Source: Aplidium turbinatum
Lineage: Eukaryota > Chordata > Ascidiacea > Aplousobranchia > Polyclinidae
NCBI GenBank assembly: GCA_918807975.1
Contig: OU964925.1
Location: 31,283,608-31,347,607, forward strand
Length of the DNA: 64,000 nucleotides
Reading direction: 5' to 3'
Of the stretch, positions 10,101-21,345 are shown piece after piece (within the stretch, counting starts at the first letter, position 1; every line of letters starts with the position of its first letter). Both the position numbers and the translations under genes were made by a program. The notes under the pieces are model-generated. The model ran no database searches. It was not told the origin of the DNA and saw nothing but the letters and a program-made list of their open reading frames with translations.

Positions 10101-11367
10101 TTATTGTGTAGTTTTACTGATGTATACGCGCAGAAGTACTAAAACAAATAAAAAAATCCGAATCTGTTGAATGGAAAGTAACAGAAAAAGTAAAACTGTG
10201 AATTTTAAATAGCAGCTGGACCTGCAAAGTTCAAACGATGCAAAACAGCAACCTCTTGTAATGCATGTTGGAACCACTGTTTTAAGCATTTGTTTCTTGG
10301 GTTAGACCATTTTGTCATTATTGGTAAATTCTATAACATTTCGCAAACCTTCTTGATTTCCAGATCGGACATTGCTTTGTTCGGGTTGATGAACAATCTT
10401 GGTTATGTTTTGCCGCTGGTCAACCTGGACCACTTGTTGATGATGATGATGATGGACAACTTTCAATACGTTGACCTGAGGTTGTTCTGTAAGAAAACAT
10501 CGCGTTTTGAATTTAACGTAACTAAACGTTGAACACAAGTAATAGCCCTTGAGCCAAGTTTGTGTTTTTGAAGTATAGCCACACGTTTTAAAATGCCTGT
10601 GATAAATGTTCGAAACATCAAAAACAAAGTTCATGTTTCAAATTGTTGAGATGTTTAGAGCTGTTCAAGTAGGCTATAGTATATGGCTATAGTATATGGC
10701 TATAGTATATGGCTATATAGTATATGGCTATAGTGTAAGCTATAGTATACTATATGATTCTTTAGCATTACTTTTAAAAATGTATTTTTCTTATAGGCTT
10801 GAAAAGAGCTATATGACTAGCCTAAAACGTTCGCTTTTTGTTTTTTGTTTTTATAATGTTAAATGTAGTGTTGTTGCTGAGTTATGTTTGTTTATGGTTT
10901 AAAAGAGTTACCTCTCTACCCAATTGTATAGGCTATAGTAATATGACAGCATCTTTTTTGCTGTGTAGACGGCATTGAACTGTTTGTCCTCAACAATTCA
11001 ACGTTGTTTGTGCTCAGGCTAGGACCCTGTGGTTAAAGATTAACTGGATGTAAAGGTTTAGATGTTCGAAATGCAAGGAAACCAATCTTTGCGTCCACCT
11101 TCAGGTATGTCAGCTAAAATCAGCAGCGTGCTCTCCAGCGGTGTCGAACCGACGTACAAGGGCTCTCACCACCCGGTTATGCGGCGAGGCATACAATGGT
11201 AATATAGAAGTTCTAACAAACACCAGAGGACCTCATACGCTATTTAAACAGTCTTTGGACAAATTCTTCAAAATGAACTTACCGAAATTTTTTGATAAAG
11301 ATTGTTCAATGTCTGTTTCCTCACTTGAAGTTATTTTGTTTTCTTCCTGGGTTTGTGGAAAATACAT
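7161..11367 (-). CDS. NACHT-domain NTPase (NLR-like) without LRRs
   Basis: Four minus-strand coding exons join with phase-1 introns throughout: 11367-11283 (ATG at 11367, donor GTAAGTTC), 10486-10349, 8832-7516 and 7267-7161 (TAA at 7161). The predicted length is 548 aa. Exon 1 gives MYFPQTQEENKITSSEETD. Exon 2 is polar with a five-His run. Exon 3 holds the NACHT ATPase: Walker A GYPGAGKTTLSKR (about 168-180), Walker B FFILDGFDQ (240-248), sensor FTSRP (288-292) and the NACHT C-terminal motif FLHQTFQEFF (459-468). Exon 4 is a Ser-rich tail ending SSSSNIIK. NACHT proteins are innate sensors that oligomerise on ligand binding. No LRR, death or CARD domain is visible, so this is a short NLR or one lacking unseen alternative exons. 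A hAT relic fills much of the intron at 9219-10018. An in-frame upstream ATG at 11445 is possible. Confidence 0.8.
9219..10018 (-). mobile_element. hAT element (ZBED type), deleted relic in a NACHT-gene intron
   Basis: The ends are CAGTGTTTCTCAACC and GGTTGAGAAACGCTG, with a perfect 8-bp duplication CTCTAATT (9211-9218 and 10019-10026). On the minus strand, 9616-9407 encodes the N-terminal BED-like zinc finger of ZBED/hAT transposases: PQCVLCNVVLSAEFMKPSK, then HLETKH. The catalytic and dimerisation regions are deleted. Confidence 0.85.
10672..10760. repeat. minisatellite, unit about 14 bp
   Basis: The unit GGCTATAGTATAT repeats about five times with small length changes. It lies upstream of NACHT exon 2, inside intron 1. 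Confidence 0.8.
10985..11190 (-). repeat. SINE-B, second copy
   Basis: On the minus strand the A-box-like CATAACCGGGTGGTGAGAG and the B box GGTTCGACACCG are followed by a body matching 230-345. The copy sits in intron 1 of the NACHT gene, about 90 bp from exon 1. Confidence 0.7.
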
Positions 11368-12224
11368 TTTTATTCTTTTGTTAATTGTTAAACAGTGAAT
11401 CAAAATAAAACTTGGTAGGCGACTGTAGATGATGCTACAAAACATAATTGCGAGTCATAAAAATCTGCCTCCGGAGCAAACCAACATCAGTGAGTGATTT
11501 AAATAATTAACAGTTTTGACTGCAGCTCATTATCTTCATGTTTTATGGAGACAAACTACCTTGCTTAACGTCAAATGAACTCATCTATAGGCGGGATTCA
11601 TACATTATTGTTCTCTAACTCAGGGATGTGCAACCTTTATTACAGGAGGGCCAGATATAAATAATGGGGGGAAACCGCGGGCCGCATGTTTATTTAACAT
11701 ATGATTTCTAGTAGTGGCAGGCACAAAAAAGTAGTTTTTTTGTTATTCATGTTATTCTTATGGTATTATTAGGAATTATCTCCTTGCAGAAATTACAAGT
11801 TAAGACGCATAAATTTTTGAAGAAACCTGTTTTTCAAATTTATTGTCACACCGTCTTTAAACGAGTTCAGTGAGAAGTTTGCAGCTGGCTTCTTTTCCCG
11901 ACGGCTTTTTTCCAAATTTACTTTAATGGAAGTGCTCGCAATTCAAGTCCATTTTCCAAGTGTTCGTCTGTCAGAATCGTCCGATAGGAAGATTTCATGA
12001 CGCCCATTTTAGAAAAAATTGTTTGCACAAATCGCCTACGTTGAGCCAAAAAGAGCCATTTTTGAAGCCATGGATTTTTTTAAATGTGGAAAGTCATCTT
12101 AGTTGAGATGTTTTCGGTAAAAATCGCCAAGTTTCATTTTTAAATAACTTACTTTGCTTTCAAATCTGTTTTTTCTTGAAAATCAATCAGTTCAAGTTAT
12201 ATTTGCTGGTGCTTTATCAATGTC

Positions 12225-12545
12225 TGTGTTGAATGGCGAAGCGAATATATGGGCTTGCAGTCGAGAGCTTGCATGTTCGACTCCAGCCACCCGCACTTGC
12301 TGTTGTTTCTCTGGGCAAGAAACTTCACGATAATTGCCTCTACCTAGTGATCGATTTCGAGTAATGGGTAGTACCAAATTTAAGTCATAAGTAGAGTAGA
12401 CAACCGGAAACAGACATTGCCGTCGGCTGCAGCGTGGGTCAGGTGTATGTCGGAAGGCGTACACCGATGCATAGCGCTCAAGTCCGCTTTCCCGCAATGC
12501 AGGATAAAGATAAACAAACAAACAAACAAACAAATAAATGTTCAT
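12225..12545 (+). repeat. tRNA-derived SINE with (AAAC)n tail
   Basis: A B-box-like TGTTCGACTCC lies near 12272. The body ends in a run of AAAC repeats (about 12510-12536). It is nested in the 11621-13174 hAT element. Confidence 0.5.
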
Positions 12546-12679
12546 GAGATTGAAGTCTTTGAAACGAGCCAAAAATTCATACAACAAATTTTCAAGTTGG
12601 TCTGCAAATTCAGTTTTCTTCTCAGGATGCATTCCATAGTCTCTCAAAGTTGGAAAGTGGAAAGGATTTCCTGTCTGTA

Positions 12680-12925
12680 CGTGAGCTTTCCAGAGCTTTC
12701 GAAAGGACGTGGGTTTGACACAGCTTCAGAGCACGCGGCTGTGTCTCGGCAAAGACACTTATTCTAATGACAAGCTAAAATAAGGGGAGCAGCTGACTAG
12801 AAGACTATATGTAACTTCGCTGCTTCTTATCGTCTGTTGTATCGCATCTGTGATTGCAGTGTACGGTATGTTATTGATATGGGCGCAATTAAAAACACGA
12901 ATCTTATTATTATTATTATTATAAG
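12680..12925 (+). repeat. SINE with (ATT)n end
   Basis: Its 3' half (CGCTGCTTCTTATCGTCTG through the ATT repeat at 12904-12921) matches 60490-60590. A B-box-like GGGTTTGACAC lies at its 5' side. It is nested in the same hAT element. Confidence 0.55.
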
Positions 12926-13182
12926 TCGTAATTTGTTCATAATGCCTTTTATGTGACCATACATTTTTACATTCCAAATAATTAAATACAATGGATTAGC
13001 GGTGGCCGGTGGGAGATTTCTACAATGGTTAACAGAAGGGCGAAATCTACAATAATCCACTCCACAATGAATTGTTCACACGTACCAAACTAAACTAAAC
13101 TATAAACACGTTTCACTGGCCGCACACAATTCAAAATTGGAACATCTTCGCGGGCCGCACGTTGCACACCCCTGCTCTAACT

Positions 13183-13723
13183 GATCCTCACCACCGAACC
13201 AACACAGCAAGTTGTACTTTTGATGTTTCTAGTCTGAATAATATTAAGTCCGAACTCTGAGAACACGCAAACTAACTTGCTGAAGGTTGACTGCCCAAAA
13301 TCGTTCAGTAATTTGCTTTTATAGCCGAATGATCACGTGAGGAAAGCGTGGCTTGGAAAACAAAAGAACAAAACAAATATTCTTGCTAAGAAACTTTTTT
13401 GTTGCAATTATGTATAGACTTTTTGTTTTACGAAATTGCAACGTTGGTAAAAGTAGCCTACAAACATTACTTTTCGAGCAATTTTAGTTTTAAGAAAAAG
13501 AAGCCTAACTGCAAACATTTGTCAGATTGGTCACCTTCCGCACATACAAAGTGAAAATTACATAACTTTTAATTTTTTTTAAATTCTTTTGAAATTAAAA
13601 TTTGTTGGCAATTTTTTTACTTTCCAGTCAATTTCTTTACTTTCCAATATTCAAAAGTCAATGTAAAGTTAAAGAAAGTGAAGTTTTTTATTCATATTTT
13701 TTTCTCAGAATCAATGATAAAAT
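13183..13723. other. no gene seen
   Basis: AT-rich spacer. I see no coding sequence, inverted ends or shared repeat. Confidence 0.5.
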
Positions 13724-14275
13724 ATAGACAGATAATAATTAATCGAAAACAGCTTGATAACATTGAATTGCATAATTCAACAAATAATACATAAAATAAA
13801 ATAGCTACATAACTTCAAACGTTTTCGGCAAAACTTTATGCCCTCGTCAGGAAAATACCTTAATTCATCTAAACAAAAACAAATATTCGTGAAATGTTAA
13901 TAATAAATGACTAAAAATAAATAAAACTGCACTGACCTGCGTACAAGCAACAACTGACGAACAAACACAAAAGGTGGTAACAATCTGTCATAATTATGCG
14001 GGAGTGTGGTCATGAGACAAGATAGTGAGCGGAACAACATAAAGGCAATCAAGGAAAAATCACTAAGCAACATAAAACAAACGTAATCTAATACAAATTC
14101 AACAGAAAAGATGCCCCTACAGCGAATAATTGTTTGTTGAGCCTGGGGTTGTGCTGCTTTATTTATGTAACTATTTTATTTTATGTATTATTTTTTGAAT
14201 TATGCAATTCAATCTTATCAAGCTGTTATCGATTATTATCTGTCTATGGTTTTCAAAAAGTACCTCTCTACCAAA
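13724..14275 (-). mobile_element. Penelope-like element, 3' fragment with inverted ends (fossil)
   Basis: 13812-14162 is the reverse complement of a Penelope 3' end and matches 30709-31060 closely. The flanks 13724-13811 and 14163-14250 are inverted copies of each other, containing AGCTTGATAACATTGAATTG on the left. Such inverted end pieces are known from Penelope insertions. Confidence 0.75.
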
Positions 14276-15034
14276 GGTACAATGATAAAATAGGTTATTG
14301 CATCGTTTTGTAGATTAAGTTGAATTTGAAACAGAGTTGAAACAGCAAATATTTCAAGGAAACAAAATACTCGAAGTTTTGGGTTGAAATTACTTTTAGT
14401 TTGTTCCTCTCAGTTTCTAAAGCATGACAATGTGCTTGCAGGGCTCTTATGACATCAACAGTGTAGCATCGTGCTGCACAATAATAGCTGGATAAACGAT
14501 CGGCGACATGAAAATGCAAACTGGTTTGTGACTTTACTAACTGGAAAGTCCTTCAAACTGTTGGTTTATGATAAGATTAGTTTGTGCAACATATCAACGA
14601 ACAATGCAGTTATGCAGGTGATGCCAGGACTTGGTACAGCGACCTTCAAACTGTTTGTTCACAATAATAGGGTAGCCTACTGGTTCTCGTAAATGCCAAC
14701 CTGGTTGGGATGCTGCTTTTTGCTGAATTGGCTGTAATACAGCCAGGGCCTCTGAGAGAAATCAGCACTGGTCGGGAAACAATACGAAAAATGGGCCCCA
14801 TAATATTTTTTAGCAAATGTACAACTAATTTGTATCTTGCGTTGCATGTTCGTGTTAAGCTGAAATTAGCCTACTTTCCTCAGCATGAAAAGAACTTCGT
14901 TCAATGTAAAAATCATCAAACTGGATTACACTTGCAGCAAAAATGCCGTTTAGGCAAACTATTTTGTCTAGAAAGCTTTGTAAACACACAATAGGCTTAC
15001 AGGCAACGAAAATAGTTCAACCAAGCATTTAATT
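14276..15034. other. no gene assigned
   Basis: Two open frames (14519-14295 minus; 14710-14994 plus) have no recognisable motif and no convincing splice sites. Nothing else is seen. Confidence 0.4.
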
Positions 15035-15253
15035 CAGGAGTGTCCAAACTTTTTCCCACGCGAGCCAGATTTGATAATAAGAGTTCGCGGGCCAACAGCC
15101 ACAATAATTTTTCTGAAAACTGCAAGTTGAATTTATATGATTTTTGTGTGTCTGCAGGCCAAAAATAACACATTCTACAACAACAGGCGCGGGCCATACA
15201 AAAACGTCTCGTGGGCTGGAGTTGGCCAGCGGTCCGGATTTTGGACATCCCTG
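15035..15253. mobile_element. hAT MITE (219 bp)
   Basis: The ends are CAGGAGTGTCCAAACTTTTT and TTTTGGACATCCCTG, with a perfect 8-bp duplication ATTTAATT (15027-15034 and 15254-15261). It is non-coding. Confidence 0.85.
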
Positions 15254-15261
15254 ATTTAATT

Positions 15262-16440
15262 CAACCCTTTCTGGACTTTTTGCAATGCAAAGTTACGGAT
15301 CACAGCATCAAATGATAAAATTTTGCGACGTCTGAATTGATGCACAACATGTATAGTTAGGCTTTTCAATCGGTTTTGAGTCATAGGCCTACTGGAGCGC
15401 AAACAATTCTTTACAAATTTCAGTAATTGCTAAAACCACGTTCTCAAAGCGCAACCGTTGGAGGTAGCTACCGGAACACAAAAAAAATCATAACAAAACT
15501 ATTTGGAAAAACCTCTCGAAAATTGCAATCAATGATTCCTTGTGTAGAGATTATGGGGTGGTTCGTTTTGATTTGCAGCTGAATTTTGCTGCTTGGATTT
15601 CTGTCAAAAGTACCAAATTCATCCAAAATGTCTTGAAAAATGTCATTGTTGTAGCCTACAAATGGCTTAAATTTGTCCCACATGCCCGCAACTGCACAAC
15701 GATGAAATTTCCATGGAACTTTAAACTCATCGACGATATGGTTGAGTTTGTTGATACATTTGTCAATTCCAACAACTATCGAATCCTTTGCAATGTACTA
15801 CGGTAGAATACATTTCCTTCGAATGATTCAGCTAGTTAAGTGGACTTATAAAAACGTTCTGTCCTCAGGAAAAGAAAATCATTTTCTTTCAAATTTATAA
15901 TTGCCACTTCAACTTTAGCTTGCGAGTAGTAGCCTACTCTTCTCAGCTTTCTCTTACTTAGATTAGCCTACATCTTCCTTTAATTTCATTAAATTCATCA
16001 GTGAATCTTGTTTAGGACCGTAAACCACATAATGCAAAGCAGTCACAAATTTAAAACTGCTAGTTGTCGGCTACTTTAGCATTGACTCAGCTTCCGACTA
16101 AGCTCTTGTTGGTTCCAACTTGATGCATTTAAGAAACGTCTTTTATAGAGCTTCAATTGTAGAAGGGTAATGTAAAGCATTGGGTTTGACTGCACCACAC
16201 CTTGATTACCCTCTCGAAGTCAATTTTCTTTGCAAGATGATAGGACAGCTTACTTCACATTTTTCAGAATTTTTCCTCTGGCTGGGCTATAACTTTAAAG
16301 ATGCCACAAGCTTACAGATAATCAAATACCGTACTCCAAAAATGATAAGACATTTGAACAACGCTGTTGTAGGCAACATTATGCATTCCAACTAGATTTA
16401 GCCTAAGCAACAACATCCATAAACAAAAAATTCAAACAAA
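15262..16440. other. no gene assigned
   Basis: A minus-strand frame (15683-15468) containing MWDKFKPFVGYNND and ILDEFGTFDRNP reads protein-like, but I match it to no family and find no splice model. Several TAGCCTA heptamers occur. Confidence 0.4.
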
Positions 16441-16816
16441 GAAAAAACTCACTACCTTCCAAAATCACATCATGAGAAGCATGACCAACAAAAGGCTACT
16501 TGACCACACAAAAACAGAAGATCTTTTAACTATGACAAAATTACATCCAATTGCAGCAATAATAAAATCAAAAGTTTTAAAACTGTTCGGCCACACTAAA
16601 AGATCACAATTCGGAATCAGCGAAGTTTGCACAGAAGGAAAAGTAGAAGGAAAAAGAAAACGTGGCAGACAACCAAAACGATGGCAAGACAACATCCAAT
16701 CATGGACCGGACTCAACTTGGCCACACTGGGCGAGCTGGCTCAAAATCGCCACTCTTGGAAGCAAATAACTCATGTTGATGCGCAATGTTCTGCAGGCGG
16801 AGATGATGACTGATGA
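16441..16816 (+). mobile_element. LINE, 3' end of ORF2 (5'-truncated)
   Basis: The frame 16472-16813 gives the C-terminal tail of an AP-endonuclease LINE: KLFGHTKRS, then GKRKRGRQPKRWQDNIQSW, then a short terminal SAGGDDD next to a GATGAT-rich end. The reverse transcriptase is missing. Confidence 0.7.
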
Positions 16817-17455
16817 TGATCCATAAACAAAAAATATAGCCTACATGATTTACTTTCTTTAATCGTGCTTGGACTGATACCTTTAACTTTCCCAGATAAC
16901 TTATGTTGGATACAACATCCTATGCCTGGCCAACGCAGATTTTGAAGTTAAGGTTCAGTTGTCAAACAAAAGTAGTTCCCGCTTAGATAAAACAGCACCA
17001 GTTTTCAAGTTGAAACTATCAGTACAATCGAAACCGTTCAGTGATACTGAAATCAATTCAGCTTCAGATTTTACGTTTTGAAGCTGTTCAACATCGCCTA
17101 CCTTGACACGAAAATGATTTGTTCTTGATGAGAAGCATCGAGAGTGACATTTACAATGATTGAGAAATACTTGGAACTACGCACTTCATTTAAGAATTTG
17201 TTGATTATTTGGTTGGTACATTTTTACTTTAGTACTAAAAATGGGCCCCCCTCAAAAGTGCAAAAACAAAAAACTACTCGTTTTTCCTTTACAATGTTTT
17301 GCTAGGGGGGAAACTGGCCCGACTTCCCCCCCCTCTCGGAGCCACTGAATACAGCTGTCAATCATGACTGCTGCAGTGCTGATGAAAAAAAAACCATCAA
17401 CTGTAATATAGACATAGTAGATGGGGACTCTGGGTTCATAAAATGTAATTTGTTA
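16817..17455. other. no gene seen
   Basis: Unassigned sequence with a C-rich run near 17328. No coding sequence or repeat ends are seen. Confidence 0.4.
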
Positions 17456-17706
17456 ATAAAGAGTTGGAGAGAGCGTTCACTTTGACACTTTCCAATCATT
17501 CAATCCTGGTTCGATTCTTGGCTCAAGCTAGCTGTTGGAAAACACTGCTTACCTCTACAGTACACAGGGTTGGCTGAGCGTAGTTGCGGAAGGAAAAGCG
17601 GCTGAGAGACAGCATCTGGCCATCTTATTCTTGTTGGTTCCAATGTCATAATCCTATTCTTCTCATCACCAAATGATTGGAATCAAGCATGGGAACATCT
17701 TTAAAG
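17456..17706 (+). repeat. SINE-C, tRNA-derived SINE, copy 1
   Basis: The B box GGTTCGATTCTTGG (about 17508) follows a degenerate tRNA head. The body matches, with many changes, the minus-strand copy at 41985-42250, for example TTGCGGAAGGAAAAGCGGC against TTGCTGAAGGAAAGGCGGC. Confidence 0.65.
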
Positions 17707-19047
17707 GATTGTAATTTCTATAAACGAGTTATTATACAATATTACGGATTTATGTGTTTATTAAACATTTATGTAGGCTACATCATTCAATGACAACTCA
17801 GCATGCTTTCAAATTGTTAATACACTAAACCAGTCAGCTTGTTTGCATTCTCGCAATGACCATGTCCATTGTTGAAATAATAAGATAAAGTTGAGCATGT
17901 TACAGTGAACTTTATAATCATACCGGTACATAACCACTACAGGAAATCAATAGCTACTGTTGAAAGTCATTTGCATTTTGGTCAATCTGCAAGAAACTGT
18001 TTTATGTCTAGTGTATTTTAAAATAACTTGAAAAGTTTACAAAATTCAAGGTCTATTAATGTGAGTCGATATGAATTTAGAGGAATGGGGTTTGCGCAAC
18101 AAAATTTTTATTATGCTTTGATGGAGACATTTTATCTTCGTACGGAAAAAGCTTCTTTGAGAGCTTAATCCTAGCAGATCCGCATACTTGTGGTCGCGGA
18201 GGCTTTGAACCATTGTCCTTTGAACCATTGTCCATAACCAATGGTTATGGACCATTGTCCATAATGCAAGGGCGTCATTTAACGCCCTTGCATTATGGAC
18301 AATGACAGCTCCTGAAACGATTGGTAAAGGTAAACACTGGAACACAGTTTCATTCAATTTTTAAGATGAAAAAGGTCGATCAATCTTAATTTGACCGTTT
18401 TGTAAACTCCTGCTGGTTTGCACTTAATAAATCCATTTGAAGTCTATTCAGCTCGTTTTTACTTTTCATCATCATTATGTTCCTTCCTCGTATTGAGGGT
18501 TGGATACAATGCGCCATTGTTCTGGACCATGAGCTGTTGGTACTGCATAGTTTTTACTTTTATACATTGTTTATTATGTTTATGGTATGCGATAAATATT
18601 TTTTCATTTTTATTTTCAAACGTTTAAGTCCTAAATCATAAAAGTAATGGATCTTAAGAATAATATTTATAGAAATATTCTTGATCTGCAGAATGCGTTG
18701 ATCACTGAAAAGATGGAATTGAAATCCCAAATGCGTGTGTGATGTTTTGTTGTAGACTTAGGCTACAGTGCAAAGAGTGTTAGGTTGGAAAGATTTTGAC
18801 TTGTTCGCAACAACATTAGAAACTTTGGATCCAAATCCACAACCCATGCTGTACAACATAAGTGCCAGGAATAAACTACAATCAAATAAATTAAAGCATT
18901 GATACCAAAACAAAACAGGTTATTGTTGGCAAATTCAAATACAAAATACTGCATTGTCGGTATATTAAAACTATTCTTTTCTAGAAACTGTGTGAGAGTT
19001 TATTCTTTCCCAAATTGATGAAAAAAATAAAATCTCAGTTTTCTTAC
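17707..19047. other. unassigned region with a perfect hairpin
   Basis: Apart from the palindrome at 18194-18306, nothing firm is seen. A minus-strand stretch near 18870-18770 follows an acceptor-like TTTGATTGTAG and is open in two frames. It could be a 3' exon of the gene starting at 19125, but the evidence is too thin to call. Confidence 0.35.
18194..18306. repeat. perfect inverted repeat (hairpin)
   Basis: Two palindromes lie side by side. One is CCATAACCAATGGTTATGG. The other has about 22-bp arms, ATTGTCCATAATGCAAGGGC and its reverse complement, separated by a few bases of loop. AACCATTGTCC-type units also repeat directly. It may be a young foldback MITE or an untemplated snap-back insertion. 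Confidence 0.75.
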
Positions 19048-19125
19048 ATTGAAAGAGTTTGCGGCCGTAACTTGACGCTTCCTTGCTCTATTTTTAACAG
19101 GTTTGAGAAACATTTTAGGAGCCAT
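19048..19125 (-). CDS. candidate first coding exon (26 codons)
   Basis: On the minus strand, CAGAGATGG gives a reasonable start context at 19125. The frame reads MAPKMFLKPVKNRARKRQV then TAANSFN, and ends exactly at a strong donor GTAAGAA. The product is basic. I do not recognise it and cannot place the next exon with confidence. Confidence 0.4.
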
Positions 19126-20028
19126 CTCTGAAAATAGCTCACTACTTGATTTTAGGAGAAGGAGCTGAGATGGTACTCATACGACACTGACTAAAAACAT
19201 ACGACAAATTGGCAACAATCATTTCATGAATAAAGGGAGTAGTAAAGGCAATCAAGGCAGATACTAACACTTTGATACAACAAAAGCGCAAGCTGGAGCC
19301 AGTATAATATTCAGACATTTTGATACCATCTCGCTACGTCTCTTTTTTAGCTTATTTTATTCTATCATAAACAGTTCCTTGGTATCATCATTAAAAAATA
19401 CGTTTTTCTAAAGTCAATTCGGACAAAAGACATGAAGAGTTTCTGATGACTGGTGATGAAGAAAAATAGAAGATAACCTACCAGCGATAGCGGCTGTGTT
19501 ATTTTTTTGGCTTCAGTTTTTCTGCACATAACAGACAACACATAAAACGCACCAGAGCGCAACCAGATAAAGGCAAATTGTTAACTTTTGAAACAAAATA
19601 AATTGACCTGGCTTTTGAACATAACGATTCGCAAAAGCTACTTACAGGTCAGCAACATTGCAAACGTTAAAGTCGTAAATCATAAAAAGTAACGAGTTCA
19701 CCAATAAACTTCAATACATAGTCACTTGCAATAAATTGCCTGCTCATTGTTTGAACGAATCTCATTAAAACAGAACAAATTGTTGTCAAACCGAATAATA
19801 GCAGCTTAGCAAACAATAGTGCCGCTACACAAAGCTAAAAACCACTGTGCTAAAAACGAACAGAGGGCTTGCAAATAATGAAAGGCCGAATGTATTCACT
19901 CTGTGTTGTTTTATTAACCGGATGCCGCCAACAATCAACCAATGGCTTGCAAAGTTTTATTGCATGAAAGTTCCAAAAGTATTTTTGAAAAACTTTTTTT
20001 CGACAGCTATCACCAACGCTAAAATGTA
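19126..20028. other. no gene seen
   Basis: AT-rich sequence with a few short unrecognised frames (for example 19562-19365 minus). No repeat ends are seen. Confidence 0.4.
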
Positions 20029-20971
20029 GCTTTGAACAGTGTTGTACGTTGACGCCGTCAAACTTTTTGTTGCCGCTGAGGCTAGCGCCGTCAGTTTATT
20101 TTTTAGTTGACGGAAGTGATAGCGCCGTCAACTATTTTGCCGATTTTAAGCGTCAAGCGCTATGCGTCATTTTTTGTTTTCATGGAAAATCTCGTTTCAC
20201 AATGTATTCTGCCCAGCGCGACTCATCCGAATTACCCGCTTTCGCGTTGTTTGGAATGGCTCCCTGGAATACAAGCGGAAGAAGTTCGCCAAATGGTGAT
20301 CACTCATATCGTGAGCAGTATCGAGAAGGAGGGATCAGAGAGAGAAAGCGAAAAATCAATGAATGTTATCGCGGAGGTTGAAAAAACTTTATTTCAAGAG
20401 CTCTATGCCCCTGAAAAGAGCGATTTTGGTGCAGTGGACCTCGTTAAAATAAGATTTATATATGCTAAGCCATCACAGCACGCTTGGAACAGTGTTAGGC
20501 TACCTTTCCGAGTAAACGTTTTCAAGACAAGACAAGACGCGCTGCTGTGGAACGCATGTTTTCGCTTGGAAAGGATATTATGCGTCCTGCAGCGGACTCT
20601 GCTTTTCAGCATATCCACTAGGGTGTTTTTAATTTTCTCATATCGTAAGTTTGATTTGTACAGGGCACCAGGTTGTTACAATTGGTAAGAAAACAATGTC
20701 TTTCAAATTTCAAGAAATTATTTCAACATTTACAACTTGCGCAAGGAGGTTGAAAAATTCGCAAAATCAATAAAACAAGCAACTTTACAACATCACGCAA
20801 CCAAATAACCAGCTTTATTCAGTACTTTTAATATGCACGCATTTCAGGCACGTTTATAGGATAACAAAGCAAATATAGCAACAAAGCGACTATTCCTCCA
20901 ACAAACTTTACACCGTGTTTCACCCATAACCGAGATGATCAGAAGCAGTGGCGTATTTAGAAAGCTTATTA

Positions 20972-20988
20972 GGGGGGGGGGGGGGGGG
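20972..20988 (+). repeat. 17-base G run
   Basis: It follows CAGTGGCGTATTTAG, which resembles the end of a MITE such as the one at about 63544-63770. It may mark a truncated nested MITE. Assembly length here is unreliable. Confidence 0.7.
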
Positions 20989-21345
20989 CAATACATTGTG
21001 TCAGTCAGCCGTGTAGCGGTCCAGAATCGCCAAAAATACCGTCATATGATATTTGAACGGCCCCATACTTTAAACCAAGAGCGATTCCGCAGAAGTAAGT
21101 TACTGTTCCAATCAATGAACCAACAAAAGATATCAAACACTTCAAAACATAAACAATAATGGAACATAAACAACAAGTTAGTCCTTCCGACCTCGAATAC
21201 TTTTGAATATTCTCGACGATTCGCAATGACAGCCATCGCATTAAACTTAGAGCTTGCGCTTGGCAAATATGTCAATTACTGCATCATACTCAAGTACAAT
21301 ATCCTTGTTTAAATACATCTGAGCTAGACCATCCAAACATGGCTT

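Larger units (their letters stand above)
11621..13174. mobile_element. hAT element with nested SINEs
   Basis: The ends are CAGGGATGTGCAACC and GTTGCACACCCCTG, with a perfect 8-bp duplication CTCTAACT (11613-11620 and 13175-13182). GC-rich GGGCCGC motifs lie just inside both ends. It carries two SINEs (12225-12545 and 12680-12925), and I see no intact transposase. Confidence 0.8.

Noticed and set aside
10302-10634. Stand-alone 110-codon His-rich gene
   Set aside because: Splice sites show that only 10349-10486 is coding, as exon 2 of the NACHT gene.
18790-18880. 3' exon with an N-myristoylation-like MGCGFGSK start
   Set aside because: The acceptor is plausible, but two frames are open and no donor or partner exon confirms either.
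20107-20688. Intact 193-codon plus-strand gene
   Set aside because: It mixes frames of a hAT transposase end. The real hATC motif runs in another frame through its second half and is cut at 20619.
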